Source: Ignavibacteriota bacterium
Lineage (GTDB): Bacteria > Bacteroidota > Ignavibacteria > Kapaibacteriales > UBA2268
Direction: 5' to 3'
Length of the DNA stretch: 32,670 nt
Assembly (NCBI GenBank): GCA_016219595.1
Contig: JACRLY010000044.1
Span: 6,089-38,758, forward strand
Positions within the stretch are counted from its first letter, which is position 1; each line of letters opens with the position of its first letter. The notes beneath the pieces were generated by a model that saw only the letters and a program-made list of their open reading frames with translations, did not search any database and was not told the DNA's origin. Below are positions 16,645 through 24,740 of the stretch, in pieces. Both the position numbers and the translations under genes were made by a program.

Positions 16645-19500
16645 CTATCTCAAAATCATCATTGGTTTTGATACAGTCTTTAAATCCTTTTGAATAACTA
16701 AGTGATACAAACCGGGAGTTAATGTTGATACATTAAGGGGAATTATTAATCTTCCTGATATACTTTCCTGATTCACAGAATTAATTAATTCCTTACCAAG
16801 ATTATCAACAATTTTTAAATTTACTTTATTAAAAACATTATTTATTTCAATATTAACAAAATCCCCTGCAGGTTGCGGGTATAAATTAATTGCTTCATTA
16901 TTATAATTATCATCAACTCCAACAGTACCTAACATAGCATTTTGCAAAGTTAGGGCTAAAGATTGTTCATTGTCATCTGCGGCTATGCAAACATTAAATG
17001 ATTTAGTTTCTCCCGGTTGCATTTCTCCCGGAAATTTCATTCCAATCACCATACTAATATCACCAAGGTTATCGAATTGCAAATTTGTTCCACTCGTTAA
17101 CGATTGTATCTGTAAGGGTTTTGGGAAAGATGAGGAAATGTCCGACAAACCGGCAGCCTGAGGTACAAAGGTGCTGTTCGGAGAATAGCAAGCAGCAGCA
17201 AATACAGGGTATTTGTTTTTATAACTTGCCAATTCGGCAGTAGCAGCTATTGATGCAAAAGTTTCAGGAATTCCTTCAGGGAATAACCTTACTAAATTTT
17301 GACTTGCATCAGGTCCAATATCCCAGTCTAATAAATACCCTACAGAAACATCATTTAAAATTTTACCCGATATGTTTTTAACATCGATAATTATCTTTGC
17401 GGCTGGTAATGTATCCGAAATAAAATGATAACTCTGGGTAATCTCTAACCCAATTTTATTAGCACCACTTAAAGAGTCTTTCACTATACCCAAATATCTT
17501 TCGGGTGATTTAAATGGCTTAACAGTATAAAAATCGTTATCATCATAATTTGAACCAAAGATTGAACTTACTGCATGAGTATTATTTTCCACAGCCATCA
17601 ATCCTGCATTTGTATAAAGTTGATTCCCATAATCCTTATAAATAAATCCGACACCCTTGAGATTATAACTTGGTCCTCCGAAACCAAAGGTTCCCCTGTC
17701 TCCGACTGAATATTTTATTGGTTTATTGGCAAATGTTGTCACTTCGGAAGTTGGTGTAAAAGGTATCAGGAAAAAGTCATGGTAATTATTATCAGCATAA
17801 ATATCTACCCTGAAAAAAACCTGGTTGAAATACTCTTGTTCAATTTTGAATTTAAAATATTCAATATATTTAGCTGTATTCCCAGTCCATTCTGAAATAT
17901 TGACTTCCGGCTCTAATACACTAATTGAATTGATAGGGTCTTTTGCAACAGAAAGGACAAACCTTAAATTCGTTGCTGAACCAAGATAGTTAAATCCATT
18001 AATTTTTAGTCTTAAAGTATCACCTGTACTTGCTTTTTCAGTCCATACACCATCATTTGAATATAAATCTACTGATAAGGGCTTTATTGAAGGAATTGAG
18101 AAGGGTGCTATATCCAAAGCCCTTAATAAATTTAATCTGCCCGGTAAAATGGCAGAATATGTTGGATTCAAAGATGAGATATCATCTGTGCATTGTCTTA
18201 CAAATTCGAGTGATTGTACGGCACTTAGTTCAGGATATTTTGACCTTATCAAGGCTACTGCAGCAGCTACAACAGGAGATGCCCAGGAAGTTCCTCCAAA
18301 AGAATTATCATAACCATTATCGTTTTTGGTATAGTAATTCCCTTTCCCGGGTGCCATAATACCAATATGTGAACCGAGAGAAGTTGCCGATGTTACCTCA
18401 TCACTTTGGTCAACTTCTCCAACACCAAGCACTCCCCTATAACCGGCAGGGTAATAAGCCTGGATACTGCCGTATCCGTTCCCGCCTGCTGCTACAATAG
18501 CTACATCATTTGCAATCGCATAGTCTATTATTGATTGGTCAACTTCCGAGAAAACTTTGACTTTTCCCCAACTGCAATTAAGGACCTTTAATTTTCTGGC
18601 TGCTGCATATAAGATTGATTCATAACCATAAGGCAGATGTTCAGGGTCTGAATTTGTGGCAATTTTAATTGGAAAAATTCTGCATTTTTTTGCAACTCCT
18701 GCAATTCCTTTTGTGTTATTAACAGTAGCACCGCATATCCCTGCTACATTAGTTCCATGCTCATCATTTCCAGTGAAAGTATAATCAGGTTTTTCGTTAT
18801 CTTCAACATACGAGAAATTATATCCTTTAAAATCATCAATATAACCGTTCCCGTCATCATCAATGTTGTTATCCGGTATTTCACCCCAATTCGGAGCTAT
18901 TGAATTTCGCAGGTCTTCATGTCCTTGGAAAACTCCATTATCACTTATTCCTATTACTATTGAAGAATCACCCGAAAAGCCATTGTCCCATGCCTCGATT
19001 GCATGAATTGTAAATAACATATCCTGGTTTGTAACATAAGGGTCATCAGGTACCGACTGAATAACATCTAAACAGTAGGGTTCAGCAATTTCAATATTAT
19101 GATTGGATTTCAATAGCTGCCTTGCATATAATTCAGGAACTAAATCCGAATCATAATGAATAATATAAGTTCTCAGCAAAGGTTCTTCTGCTTTTTGTAT
19201 TTTTTCAATTTTTTCTGGTTTTTCACTTAAAATGCTGTTTTTATTATTTTTTATACACTGACTTTTCTCGAGTAATGGTCTTACCAATCTTATACCAGTT
19301 CCGGAAATTAAGTCATTAGCCTTTTCATAGGAATCCACAGTTTTCTTAAATCTAATAATGAGTGTATTTGAATATACTTCGGAAATCCTGCCAATTTTGC
19401 TATCAGGTTGTAATATTATATTTGTATTAAGTGAGCAGACATTATCTATATGAATTAGAAAAAAATATGCTGTAAATAACAAGTATAAAAAAAACTTCAT
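16645..19500 (-). CDS. Secreted S8 (subtilisin-like) serine peptidase with type IX secretion sorting domain
   Basis: A 951-residue exported protease. An N-terminal signal (MKFFLYLLFTAYFFLIHIDNVCS) precedes a pro-region (about 25-150). The catalytic domain has Asp187 in GISDNGV, His248 in DEHGTNVAGI and Ser404 in FGGTSWASPVVAAAVALI. The oxyanion Asn is N340 within VAAGGNGYG, where an extra glycine widens the usual AAGN. An acidic metal-binding-like run, DNNIDDDGNGYIDD, follows the first motif, as in many T9SS subtilases. Residues of about 470-860 are beta-rich domains of unknown role. The last 80 residues (LYPQPAGDFVNIEI...LTPGLYHLVIQ...KPMMILR) are a type A T9SS C-terminal sorting domain. This predicts export through the outer membrane and surface release or anchoring. 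Confidence 0.95.
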   Translation of the reverse strand: MKFFLYLLFTAYFFLIHIDNVCSLNTNIILQPDSKIGRISEVYSNTLIIRFKKTVDSYEKANDLISGTGIRLVRPLLEKSQCIKNNKNSILSEKPEKIEKIQKAEEPLLRTYIIHYDSDLVPELYARQLLKSNHNIEIAEPYCLDVIQSVPDDPYVTNQDMLFTIHAIEAWDNGFSGDSSIVIGISDNGVFQGHEDLRNSIAPNWGEIPDNNIDDDGNGYIDDFKGYNFSYVEDNEKPDYTFTGNDEHGTNVAGICGATVNNTKGIAGVAKKCRIFPIKIATNSDPEHLPYGYESILYAAARKLKVLNCSWGKVKVFSEVDQSIIDYAIANDVAIVAAGGNGYGSIQAYYPAGYRGVLGVGEVDQSDEVTSATSLGSHIGIMAPGKGNYYTKNDNGYDNSFGGTSWASPVVAAAVALIRSKYPELSAVQSLEFVRQCTDDISSLNPTYSAILPGRLNLLRALDIAPFSIPSIKPLSVDLYSNDGVWTEKASTGDTLRLKINGFNYLGSATNLRFVLSVAKDPINSISVLEPEVNISEWTGNTAKYIEYFKFKIEQEYFNQVFFRVDIYADNNYHDFFLIPFTPTSEVTTFANKPIKYSVGDRGTFGFGGPSYNLKGVGFIYKDYGNQLYTNAGLMAVENNTHAVSSIFGSNYDDNDFYTVKPFKSPERYLGIVKDSLSGANKIGLEITQSYHFISDTLPAAKIIIDVKNISGKILNDVSVGYLLDWDIGPDASQNLVRLFPEGIPETFASIAATAELASYKNKYPVFAAACYSPNSTFVPQAAGLSDISSSFPKPLQIQSLTSGTNLQFDNLGDISMVIGMKFPGEMQPGETKSFNVCIAADDNEQSLALTLQNAMLGTVGVDDNYNNEAINLYPQPAGDFVNIEINNVFNKVNLKIVDNLGKELINSVNQESISGRLIIPLNVSTLTPGLYHLVIQKDLKTVSKPMMILR

Positions 19501-19572
19501 ATAAAACTCGAAAATTTGAAAAAAAACATTTAATTTGAATATTCAATCAATCATATTCTGATTTTTTATTTT

Positions 19573-19580
19573 CAAAATTA
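19573..19580 (-). promoter_or_regulatory. Candidate -7 element for the subtilase gene
   Basis: On the minus strand this site reads TAATTTTG, matching TAnnTTTG. It lies in the 111-base divergent gap between the subtilase and dnaX, giving a leader of about 65 bases. No -33 TTG is visible at the expected spacing. Confidence 0.3.
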
Positions 19581-19611
19581 TAAAAACAAAATATATTATA
19601 ATATTTTCTAT

Positions 19612-21375
19612 ATGAATCAAGACAATCAAATACAAGAATATATTGTAACTGCCCGAAAATGGCGTCCACTAAAATTTATTGACGTAATCGGACAGGAACA
19701 TATCACAATGACACTTAAGAATGCAATTCGTCTCAATCGTAAACACCACGCCTATTTATTCAGCGGTCCGAGAGGTATAGGGAAAACAACCTCCGCAAGG
19801 ATTTTGGCAAGAGCCCTAAACTGTTCAAATTTAATTGATTACGAACCGTGTAACGAATGTGAATCCTGCATTTCAATTCTCGAAGGAAGGTCATTGGATG
19901 TTATTGAAATTGATGGTGCATCGAATAATAGTGTAGAAGATGTAAAAAAAATCCGTGAATATGCAAAATTTACACCTGTATCAGGAAAATATAAGATATA
20001 TATTATTGACGAAGTGCATATGCTTTCGACTTCTGCGTTCAATGCACTTCTCAAAACCCTGGAAGAGCCGCCTCCTCATATGATATTTATTTTTGCCACT
20101 ACCGAACAGCATAAAGTTCCTGCAACGATTTTAAGCAGATGCCAGAGACATAATTTCAAAAGAATCGAAATCGATAGGATTAGTACACATTTATCCAATA
20201 TAGCCAAAGCTGAAAAAATTAATATAGATGAAGAATCGCTAATAACAATTGCCAAAAAAGGCGATGGTTCTATGAGGGATGCACAGAGCATATTCGACCA
20301 GGTTGTTGCCTTTTGCGGTAATAACATAGTTTATACCGAAGTTTCAGATGCACTACACCTGATTGACTATGAGTTCTTTTTTCGAATCAGCAGAGCTATC
20401 AGGGAGAAAAATGTAAACGAAATGTTTTCAATATCAAATGAAGTTATTACAAAGGGATATGATATTCTTGAATGTATTGGCGGATTGCTGGAGCATTTCA
20501 GAAATCTGCTTGTAATTAAGGTATCTGAAAATAAAACCCTGATAGAGCGATCATCATCCGCAATAGAAAAATTGGAAGAAGAAGCATCATTTTTCAGCAA
20601 GGCTGATATACTCAGGATATTGAATCATATTGCTTCGGCAGAACAATCACTGCGGTATAGTCCTCAACCCAGGATAAAATTTGAATTGGCTTTGTCACAG
20701 CTTGCTTCTATGGATTCTGCTGTTGAGATTGCTACTATACTTGATTTTTTAAATAATAGCAAAGGTGATTCGGGAGTTCTATCATCAAAAGTTCAGCAAA
20801 ACTACCCTATTGTTCAGACTAATTCTCCGAAGACGGAAAAAAAAATTCTGAATGAACCGGTTGAATCTTACTCATCAGGTAAATTTAATACTGTTTCTGA
20901 AAAACAAGCTAAAGCAAATACTTCAAGAAATTCTCTAGATAAGGAAATTCTTGAATCCGGATGGGTTGGATTTTTATCCAAATATGGGAACAAAGATACA
21001 GGATTTTATATGCTTAACCACGGTGAATTAGTGTCGCCAATCTTTTTTAATGGCGAAATTATTCTCGAAACCAATGAGCAATTTATTTTTGAATTATTCA
21101 ATAAAAGAACTCATGATTTGGAAAAATTACTTTCAGAGTTTTATAGCGGAGATGTCCACGCAAAATTTTCATTCGGAAAATCAAAACAAAATGATACAAA
21201 AGTTGATTCCGGTAAACCTATAGATTCAGTAGAAAGTGTTCAGGGTTTGGAGATTCTTGGTAAACCTGAAACAAAAGCAACAAAACATAATGATAATTTC
21301 TCTGAACCGGATAATTCCGATAAAACACCTATTGAACAAGCAATTATTGATATGTTCAATGCTAAGGAAATTTAA
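19612..21375 (+). CDS. dnaX: DNA polymerase III subunit tau (and possibly gamma)
   Basis: Clamp-loader ATPase of the replisome, 587 residues. The N-terminal AAA+ module carries Walker A GPRGIGKT (residues 52-59). The zinc-binding cysteines are C71, C80, C83 and C86. Walker B ends in DEVH (133-136), sensor 1 is FATTE and the arginine-finger motif is SRC (175-177). The lid and oligomerisation domains run to about residue 380. A low-complexity linker (380-440) then leads to a weakly conserved tau C-terminus (WVGFLSKYGNKDTGFYMLNHGELV...). In the linker, codons 409-412 lie on nine consecutive A residues, a possible slippage site for making the short gamma form. It is followed by bcp and tatD on the same strand. 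Confidence 0.97.
   Translation: MNQDNQIQEYIVTARKWRPLKFIDVIGQEHITMTLKNAIRLNRKHHAYLFSGPRGIGKTTSARILARALNCSNLIDYEPCNECESCISILEGRSLDVIEIDGASNNSVEDVKKIREYAKFTPVSGKYKIYIIDEVHMLSTSAFNALLKTLEEPPPHMIFIFATTEQHKVPATILSRCQRHNFKRIEIDRISTHLSNIAKAEKINIDEESLITIAKKGDGSMRDAQSIFDQVVAFCGNNIVYTEVSDALHLIDYEFFFRISRAIREKNVNEMFSISNEVITKGYDILECIGGLLEHFRNLLVIKVSENKTLIERSSSAIEKLEEEASFFSKADILRILNHIASAEQSLRYSPQPRIKFELALSQLASMDSAVEIATILDFLNNSKGDSGVLSSKVQQNYPIVQTNSPKTEKKILNEPVESYSSGKFNTVSEKQAKANTSRNSLDKEILESGWVGFLSKYGNKDTGFYMLNHGELVSPIFFNGEIILETNEQFIFELFNKRTHDLEKLLSEFYSGDVHAKFSFGKSKQNDTKVDSGKPIDSVESVQGLEILGKPETKATKHNDNFSEPDNSDKTPIEQAIIDMFNAKEI
20837..20878 (+). other. Possible dnaX slippage signal: A9 run, stops in both other frames, downstream hairpin
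   Basis: Nine A residues (20837-20845) span the end of Glu409, Lys410, Lys411 and the first base of Ile412. Gaining one base (or a -1 ribosomal shift) gives three new residues, then TGA at 20853-20855. Losing one base (or +1) gives one new residue, then TGA at 20849-20851. Either event yields a 412-414 residue protein that keeps the ATPase and oligomerisation domains, i.e. a gamma-like subunit. A seven-pair stem with one bulge (20848-20855 with 20872-20878) starts two bases after the run. Thermus dnaX uses an A9 run for transcriptional slippage. The call here is by analogy. Confidence 0.45.
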
Positions 21376-21446
21376 TGCAATTTGATTCGTTAAATGAATA
21401 AATGATTTGTTAATTTCTATTGAATAATTAAATAAAGATAAATAAA

Positions 21447-21920
21447 ATGGCATTAAATATCAAAATTAAAGCACCCGATTTTAAAGCTTTAACTGATGAG
21501 GGTATCGAATTTAAACTTTCATCGCTGAAAGGTAAATGGGTTGTATTATATTTTTACCCTAAGGATAATACTTCCGGTTGTACAGTCGAAGCATGTGATT
21601 TCAGGGATAATATGGCACGGATAACAAAAGCCGGTGCAGTGGTAATAGGAGTCAGCCCGGACAGCGTTAAATCACATGATGGATTTAAATCTAAATTCAA
21701 TTTAAATTTTGCTTTGGTCAGCGACACCGATAAAGAAATATGTAAATCCTATGATGTGATGGGGGAAAAAAGTCTTTACGGAAGAAAATTCGTCGGGGTA
21801 ATCAGAACTACTTATATCATTGACCCGCAGGGTATTATCGGGTATGTAGACCCCAAAGTCAGTGTTAACGGGCATGTTGATGCAATTTTAAATAAATTAA
21901 AAGAACTAAAAAGTAATTAG
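21447..21920 (+). CDS. bcp: Thioredoxin-dependent peroxiredoxin, Bcp/PrxQ type
   Basis: Cytosolic peroxidase that reduces hydrogen and alkyl peroxides using thioredoxin. The 157-residue AhpC/TSA fold shows KAPDFKALTDEG near the start and YFYPKDNTSGCTVEACDFRD at residues 36-54. The peroxidatic cysteine is C45 and the resolving cysteine C50, five residues later, the atypical two-cysteine arrangement of the Bcp group. The segments VIGVSPDSVKSHDGFKSKFNLNFALVSD and RTTYIIDPQGII fit the family. It starts 71 bases after dnaX and ends 3 bases before the tatD ATG, so it is very probably co-transcribed with tatD. Confidence 0.95.
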   Translation: MALNIKIKAPDFKALTDEGIEFKLSSLKGKWVVLYFYPKDNTSGCTVEACDFRDNMARITKAGAVVIGVSPDSVKSHDGFKSKFNLNFALVSDTDKEICKSYDVMGEKSLYGRKFVGVIRTTYIIDPQGIIGYVDPKVSVNGHVDAILNKLKELKSN

Positions 21921-21923
21921 CTG

Positions 21924-23321
21924 ATGATAGATACTCATGCACATTTAAATTTTGATGTATTTAAAGATGACATTGACGATGTTTTTGAAAGAGCAAAATC
22001 CGAAGGTATTGAATCAGTAATTGTACCAGGTGTTGAACCTTTTAATTTAAATTCAATTTTGGATTTTGCCAGGTCAAAAAAGGAAATTTTCTGTGCTATG
22101 GGTATTCATCCCCATAATGCAAAAGATACTAATGAATCGGATATAATGTTTGTGGAAAAAAACAGTAATGATAATAAAGTTGTTGCTATAGGTGAAATAG
22201 GTTTGGATTATTACTATGATTTTGCAACACCTGATGAGCAAAAGAAAATTTTTGTCGAACAGATAGAAATCGCAAAGAATAAAAATTTACCTGTTATTGT
22301 CCATAACCGTGAAGCTGATGATGATATTTATAAAATTTTAAGAGACAAACAGGATGGAAATCTCAAAGGTGTTTTACATTGTTTTTCCGGCAATGTTGAT
22401 TTTTTGGAGAAAGCTGTAAATTTGGATTTCCATGTTTCATTCACTGGAAATATAACTTTTAAAAAAGTAAATCTGGATGATGTTGTAAAAAAGGCACCTT
22501 TGGACAGAATTTTATTGGAAACTGATTCGCCATTTATGACACCGGTTCCTTTCAGGGGAAAACGAAATGAACCATCTTATATTAAATTTGTAGCAAATAA
22601 AATTGCAGAAATAAAAAATATATCAATGGAAGAGGTAATCTCGATGACTACGGCAAATGCAAAAAAACTGTTTGGAATTATTTCAATTATCTTATTTATG
22701 ATGTTTTCATCTGTATTCTTATATTCACAGAATACTGATGCCGATAATCCCGGTAATGAAGAATTTGTAAATCCATTTCATAAATTTATCGGTATCGGAC
22801 CAATCATAGGATATAATACGATAGTTGAAGAATACCAAACCTCAAAAGTTGCTCAGAATGTTACCTATGAAGGATTGTTTGCTTATGGTGGTTCCGTGTT
22901 TTATGGATTACTCGATTACTGTTTAATTGATGCAACATATATTTATTCAAAAAATACAAAAATAACAATTGACTTTCCTACTATAGAACCATATACATTT
23001 AATATTTTTGAGTTAAGTTCAAATTGGATTGTAAATCCATATTCCAGGGTAAATTTCTTCGGCACAATTGGATATACTGCAATTTTTAGCACAATCAATA
23101 AAGAAGAGAAAGATGCAAGTTATATAAATTTTGGACTTGGAATTTGTTTAAACCTTGATACAAAATATGGATTGATTAATGGTCTTTTAAGCATCAAAAT
23201 TAACCAATTGTTATCAACACTAAGCACCTATTATCCTCCAAATTCCAAATCACCGGCAGATTTAACTCATTATTTTTCAATACCGAGGTTTGGAGTAGTG
23301 TTTTATCCAAAATTTAAATAA
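21924..23321 (+). CDS. TatD-family metal-dependent DNase fused in frame to a signal peptide and putative outer-membrane beta-barrel
   Basis: Residues 1-252 are a complete TatD hydrolase: HxH at H5/H7 (MIDTHAHLNF), E91 (AIGEIGLDYY), H127 (PVIVHNRE), H152 (LHCFSG) and D201 (LLETDSPFMTPVPFRGKRNEP), ending in the usual TTANAKKLFGI. TatD proteins normally stop here at about 255 residues. Instead the frame continues for 213 residues: a hydrophobic stretch (IISIILFMMFSSVFLYSQ), then a Tyr/Phe/Gly-rich strand-forming region ending VVFYPKFK, like small outer-membrane barrel proteins. An in-frame ATG at 22644 would start a textbook signal peptide, so the second half may be made as a separate exported protein. 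The stop is 2 bases from the convergent envC-like gene. Confidence 0.85.
   Translation: MIDTHAHLNFDVFKDDIDDVFERAKSEGIESVIVPGVEPFNLNSILDFARSKKEIFCAMGIHPHNAKDTNESDIMFVEKNSNDNKVVAIGEIGLDYYYDFATPDEQKKIFVEQIEIAKNKNLPVIVHNREADDDIYKILRDKQDGNLKGVLHCFSGNVDFLEKAVNLDFHVSFTGNITFKKVNLDDVVKKAPLDRILLETDSPFMTPVPFRGKRNEPSYIKFVANKIAEIKNISMEEVISMTTANAKKLFGIISIILFMMFSSVFLYSQNTDADNPGNEEFVNPFHKFIGIGPIIGYNTIVEEYQTSKVAQNVTYEGLFAYGGSVFYGLLDYCLIDATYIYSKNTKITIDFPTIEPYTFNIFELSSNWIVNPYSRVNFFGTIGYTAIFSTINKEEKDASYINFGLGICLNLDTKYGLINGLLSIKINQLLSTLSTYYPPNSKSPADLTHYFSIPRFGVVFYPKFK
22628..22646 (+). promoter_or_regulatory. Possible internal ribosome-binding site and start for the barrel half
   Basis: GGAAGAGG (22628-22635) lies 8 bases before an in-frame ATG at 22644-22646 inside the tatD reading frame (Met241). 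Translation from there gives MTTANAKKLFGIISIILFMM, continuing to a signal-peptidase-like site near FLYSQ. Other genes in the window use similar Shine-Dalgarno sequences. The site also encodes TatD residues MEEV, so it could be chance. Confidence 0.4.
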
Positions 23322-23323
23322 TT

Positions 23324-24721
23324 TCACCGAATATAACTGAGAGGATTCAAACGGGTGCTGCCCTGCCACAATTCAAAATGCAGCGAGGCTCCGTCAACCG
23401 TCTCGCCTGTTCTTCCTATTACTGTGCCTTGCTTGACTGATTGGTCTTTCCGTACATTAACAGTTGAAAGATTTGCATATACGGTTCTTATGCCACCTCC
23501 ATGATTTATTATAATTAGAGTGCCATATCCCGGAAGCCAGTGAATTAATGAAACAACTCCATCAGCAGAAGCAATTACAGGAGAACCTACATTTGCAGAA
23601 ATATCGACCCCGGGATTATCAAAAACAGTGTTTGTCTCCGGATTTTTATTTGCTCCGTAATATTTAGAAATGGACCTTGAATTAGTTGGCCAGACTAATC
23701 TTCCAATAGAAGTTCTCTTAGTTTCCGAAGGAATGACAATAGAGACATATTTTTCATTTGAAGTTTTGTTTTCGCTTTTGAGTTTTGTCTCCTTTGTTGT
23801 AGTTTTTGAAGTTATTGACTCGTTTTTCTTTTTTTCTTTTGCAATTTCATTTTGGATTAACTGGTTAACTATTCCCTTTAGCTTACGCGCACTATTTTGC
23901 ATATCACTTAGTTGTTTTGCCAGGAGGTTTTTGTCTTTTCTGATTTGACCGATTTTGACTTCCTGACCTGCAATAGTTTTCTGAACTACTTTATTTTCAA
24001 ATTCCTTTTTATTTTTAATTACAAATTGTTCGTTGGTTTTATCAAGATATACATCTTCTTTTCTGCTAATGGAATCGCTTGTATTCAAAATCTCATGTGC
24101 TAATTCAGCCATATTCCCTGTCAAATGCCTCATATAGACTTCCTTTTGAATTTCAGGCAAAGGAGTTGCTAATAATGTTGCAAGAAGATTGCTATTTGAA
24201 TTTATATTTAAATAGTATTCCTTAAGCAAAGAAGCATATTCCCGTCTTAATCTGCCAAGCTTGTTCTTAAGTGTTTCTTTTTGATAACGTAATACTCCGA
24301 TTGTGTCCTGAAATTCATCAATCTTTTTAGTCAGTGTATTTATATCTTTCTTAAGGATTGTGCTTTTATGTTTATGCTGATTCAATTTCGATACTTCTGT
24401 TTTTTCTTTTGTTTGAAGATTATTTAATTTTTGCTTAGTTTCAGATATTGATTTTGTAAGCTTATCCAGGTCTTTTTGATGCTGTTTTAAATCGCCCTTT
24501 TCATTGAAATACTGATTTTTATTTGATGACAACCGGTTTATTTTATTTTTACTGTTAGTTTTTTTTGTGTTTACTTTTTTATGACCGGTGGTATTATTTT
24601 TTTTCTTTTTTAATACTGATGATTTTTTGGATTTTTGTTTTGCATATGCAGTATTAAAATCACCAAAATTATAAAAGGCAATGAAACTACATAAAAATAA
24701 TATAAATAACTTCTTTCCCAT
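23324..24721 (-). CDS. EnvC-like murein hydrolase activator (coiled coil plus degenerate LytM/M23 domain)
   Basis: The 465-residue exported protein has a signal peptide (MGKKLFILFLCSFIAFYNFGDFNTAYA) and a lysine/asparagine-rich linker (about 28-75). A long coiled coil follows (about 75-300, LKQHQKDLDKLTKSISETKQKLNNL onward), then a C-terminal M23/LytM domain (about 335-465). The fold motifs are there (VDISANVGSPVIASADGVV, INHGGGIRTVYANLS, LHFELW), but the first metal ligand histidine is replaced (DNPGVDI instead of xHGxDI) and YAHL reads YANL. The protease is therefore probably inactive, as in EnvC, which activates N-acetylmuramoyl-L-alanine amidases in cell division. It follows murA by 19 bases on the same strand, forming a cell-wall operon. 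Confidence 0.9.
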   Translation of the reverse strand: MGKKLFILFLCSFIAFYNFGDFNTAYAKQKSKKSSVLKKKKNNTTGHKKVNTKKTNSKNKINRLSSNKNQYFNEKGDLKQHQKDLDKLTKSISETKQKLNNLQTKEKTEVSKLNQHKHKSTILKKDINTLTKKIDEFQDTIGVLRYQKETLKNKLGRLRREYASLLKEYYLNINSNSNLLATLLATPLPEIQKEVYMRHLTGNMAELAHEILNTSDSISRKEDVYLDKTNEQFVIKNKKEFENKVVQKTIAGQEVKIGQIRKDKNLLAKQLSDMQNSARKLKGIVNQLIQNEIAKEKKKNESITSKTTTKETKLKSENKTSNEKYVSIVIPSETKRTSIGRLVWPTNSRSISKYYGANKNPETNTVFDNPGVDISANVGSPVIASADGVVSLIHWLPGYGTLIIINHGGGIRTVYANLSTVNVRKDQSVKQGTVIGRTGETVDGASLHFELWQGSTRLNPLSYIR

Positions 24722-24740
24722 AAAAATTAACCATTTAAAA

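Noticed and set aside
18030-18359. 109-residue plus-strand frame antisense to the subtilase gene
   Set aside because: It overlaps the catalytic domain coding region in the other direction and shows no independent signal.
24586-24612. A8 run in the envC linker (minus strand) as a frameshift or slippage signal
   Set aside because: It sits in a lysine-codon-rich low-complexity linker with no paired-stop arrangement or known precedent, and is best explained by composition.
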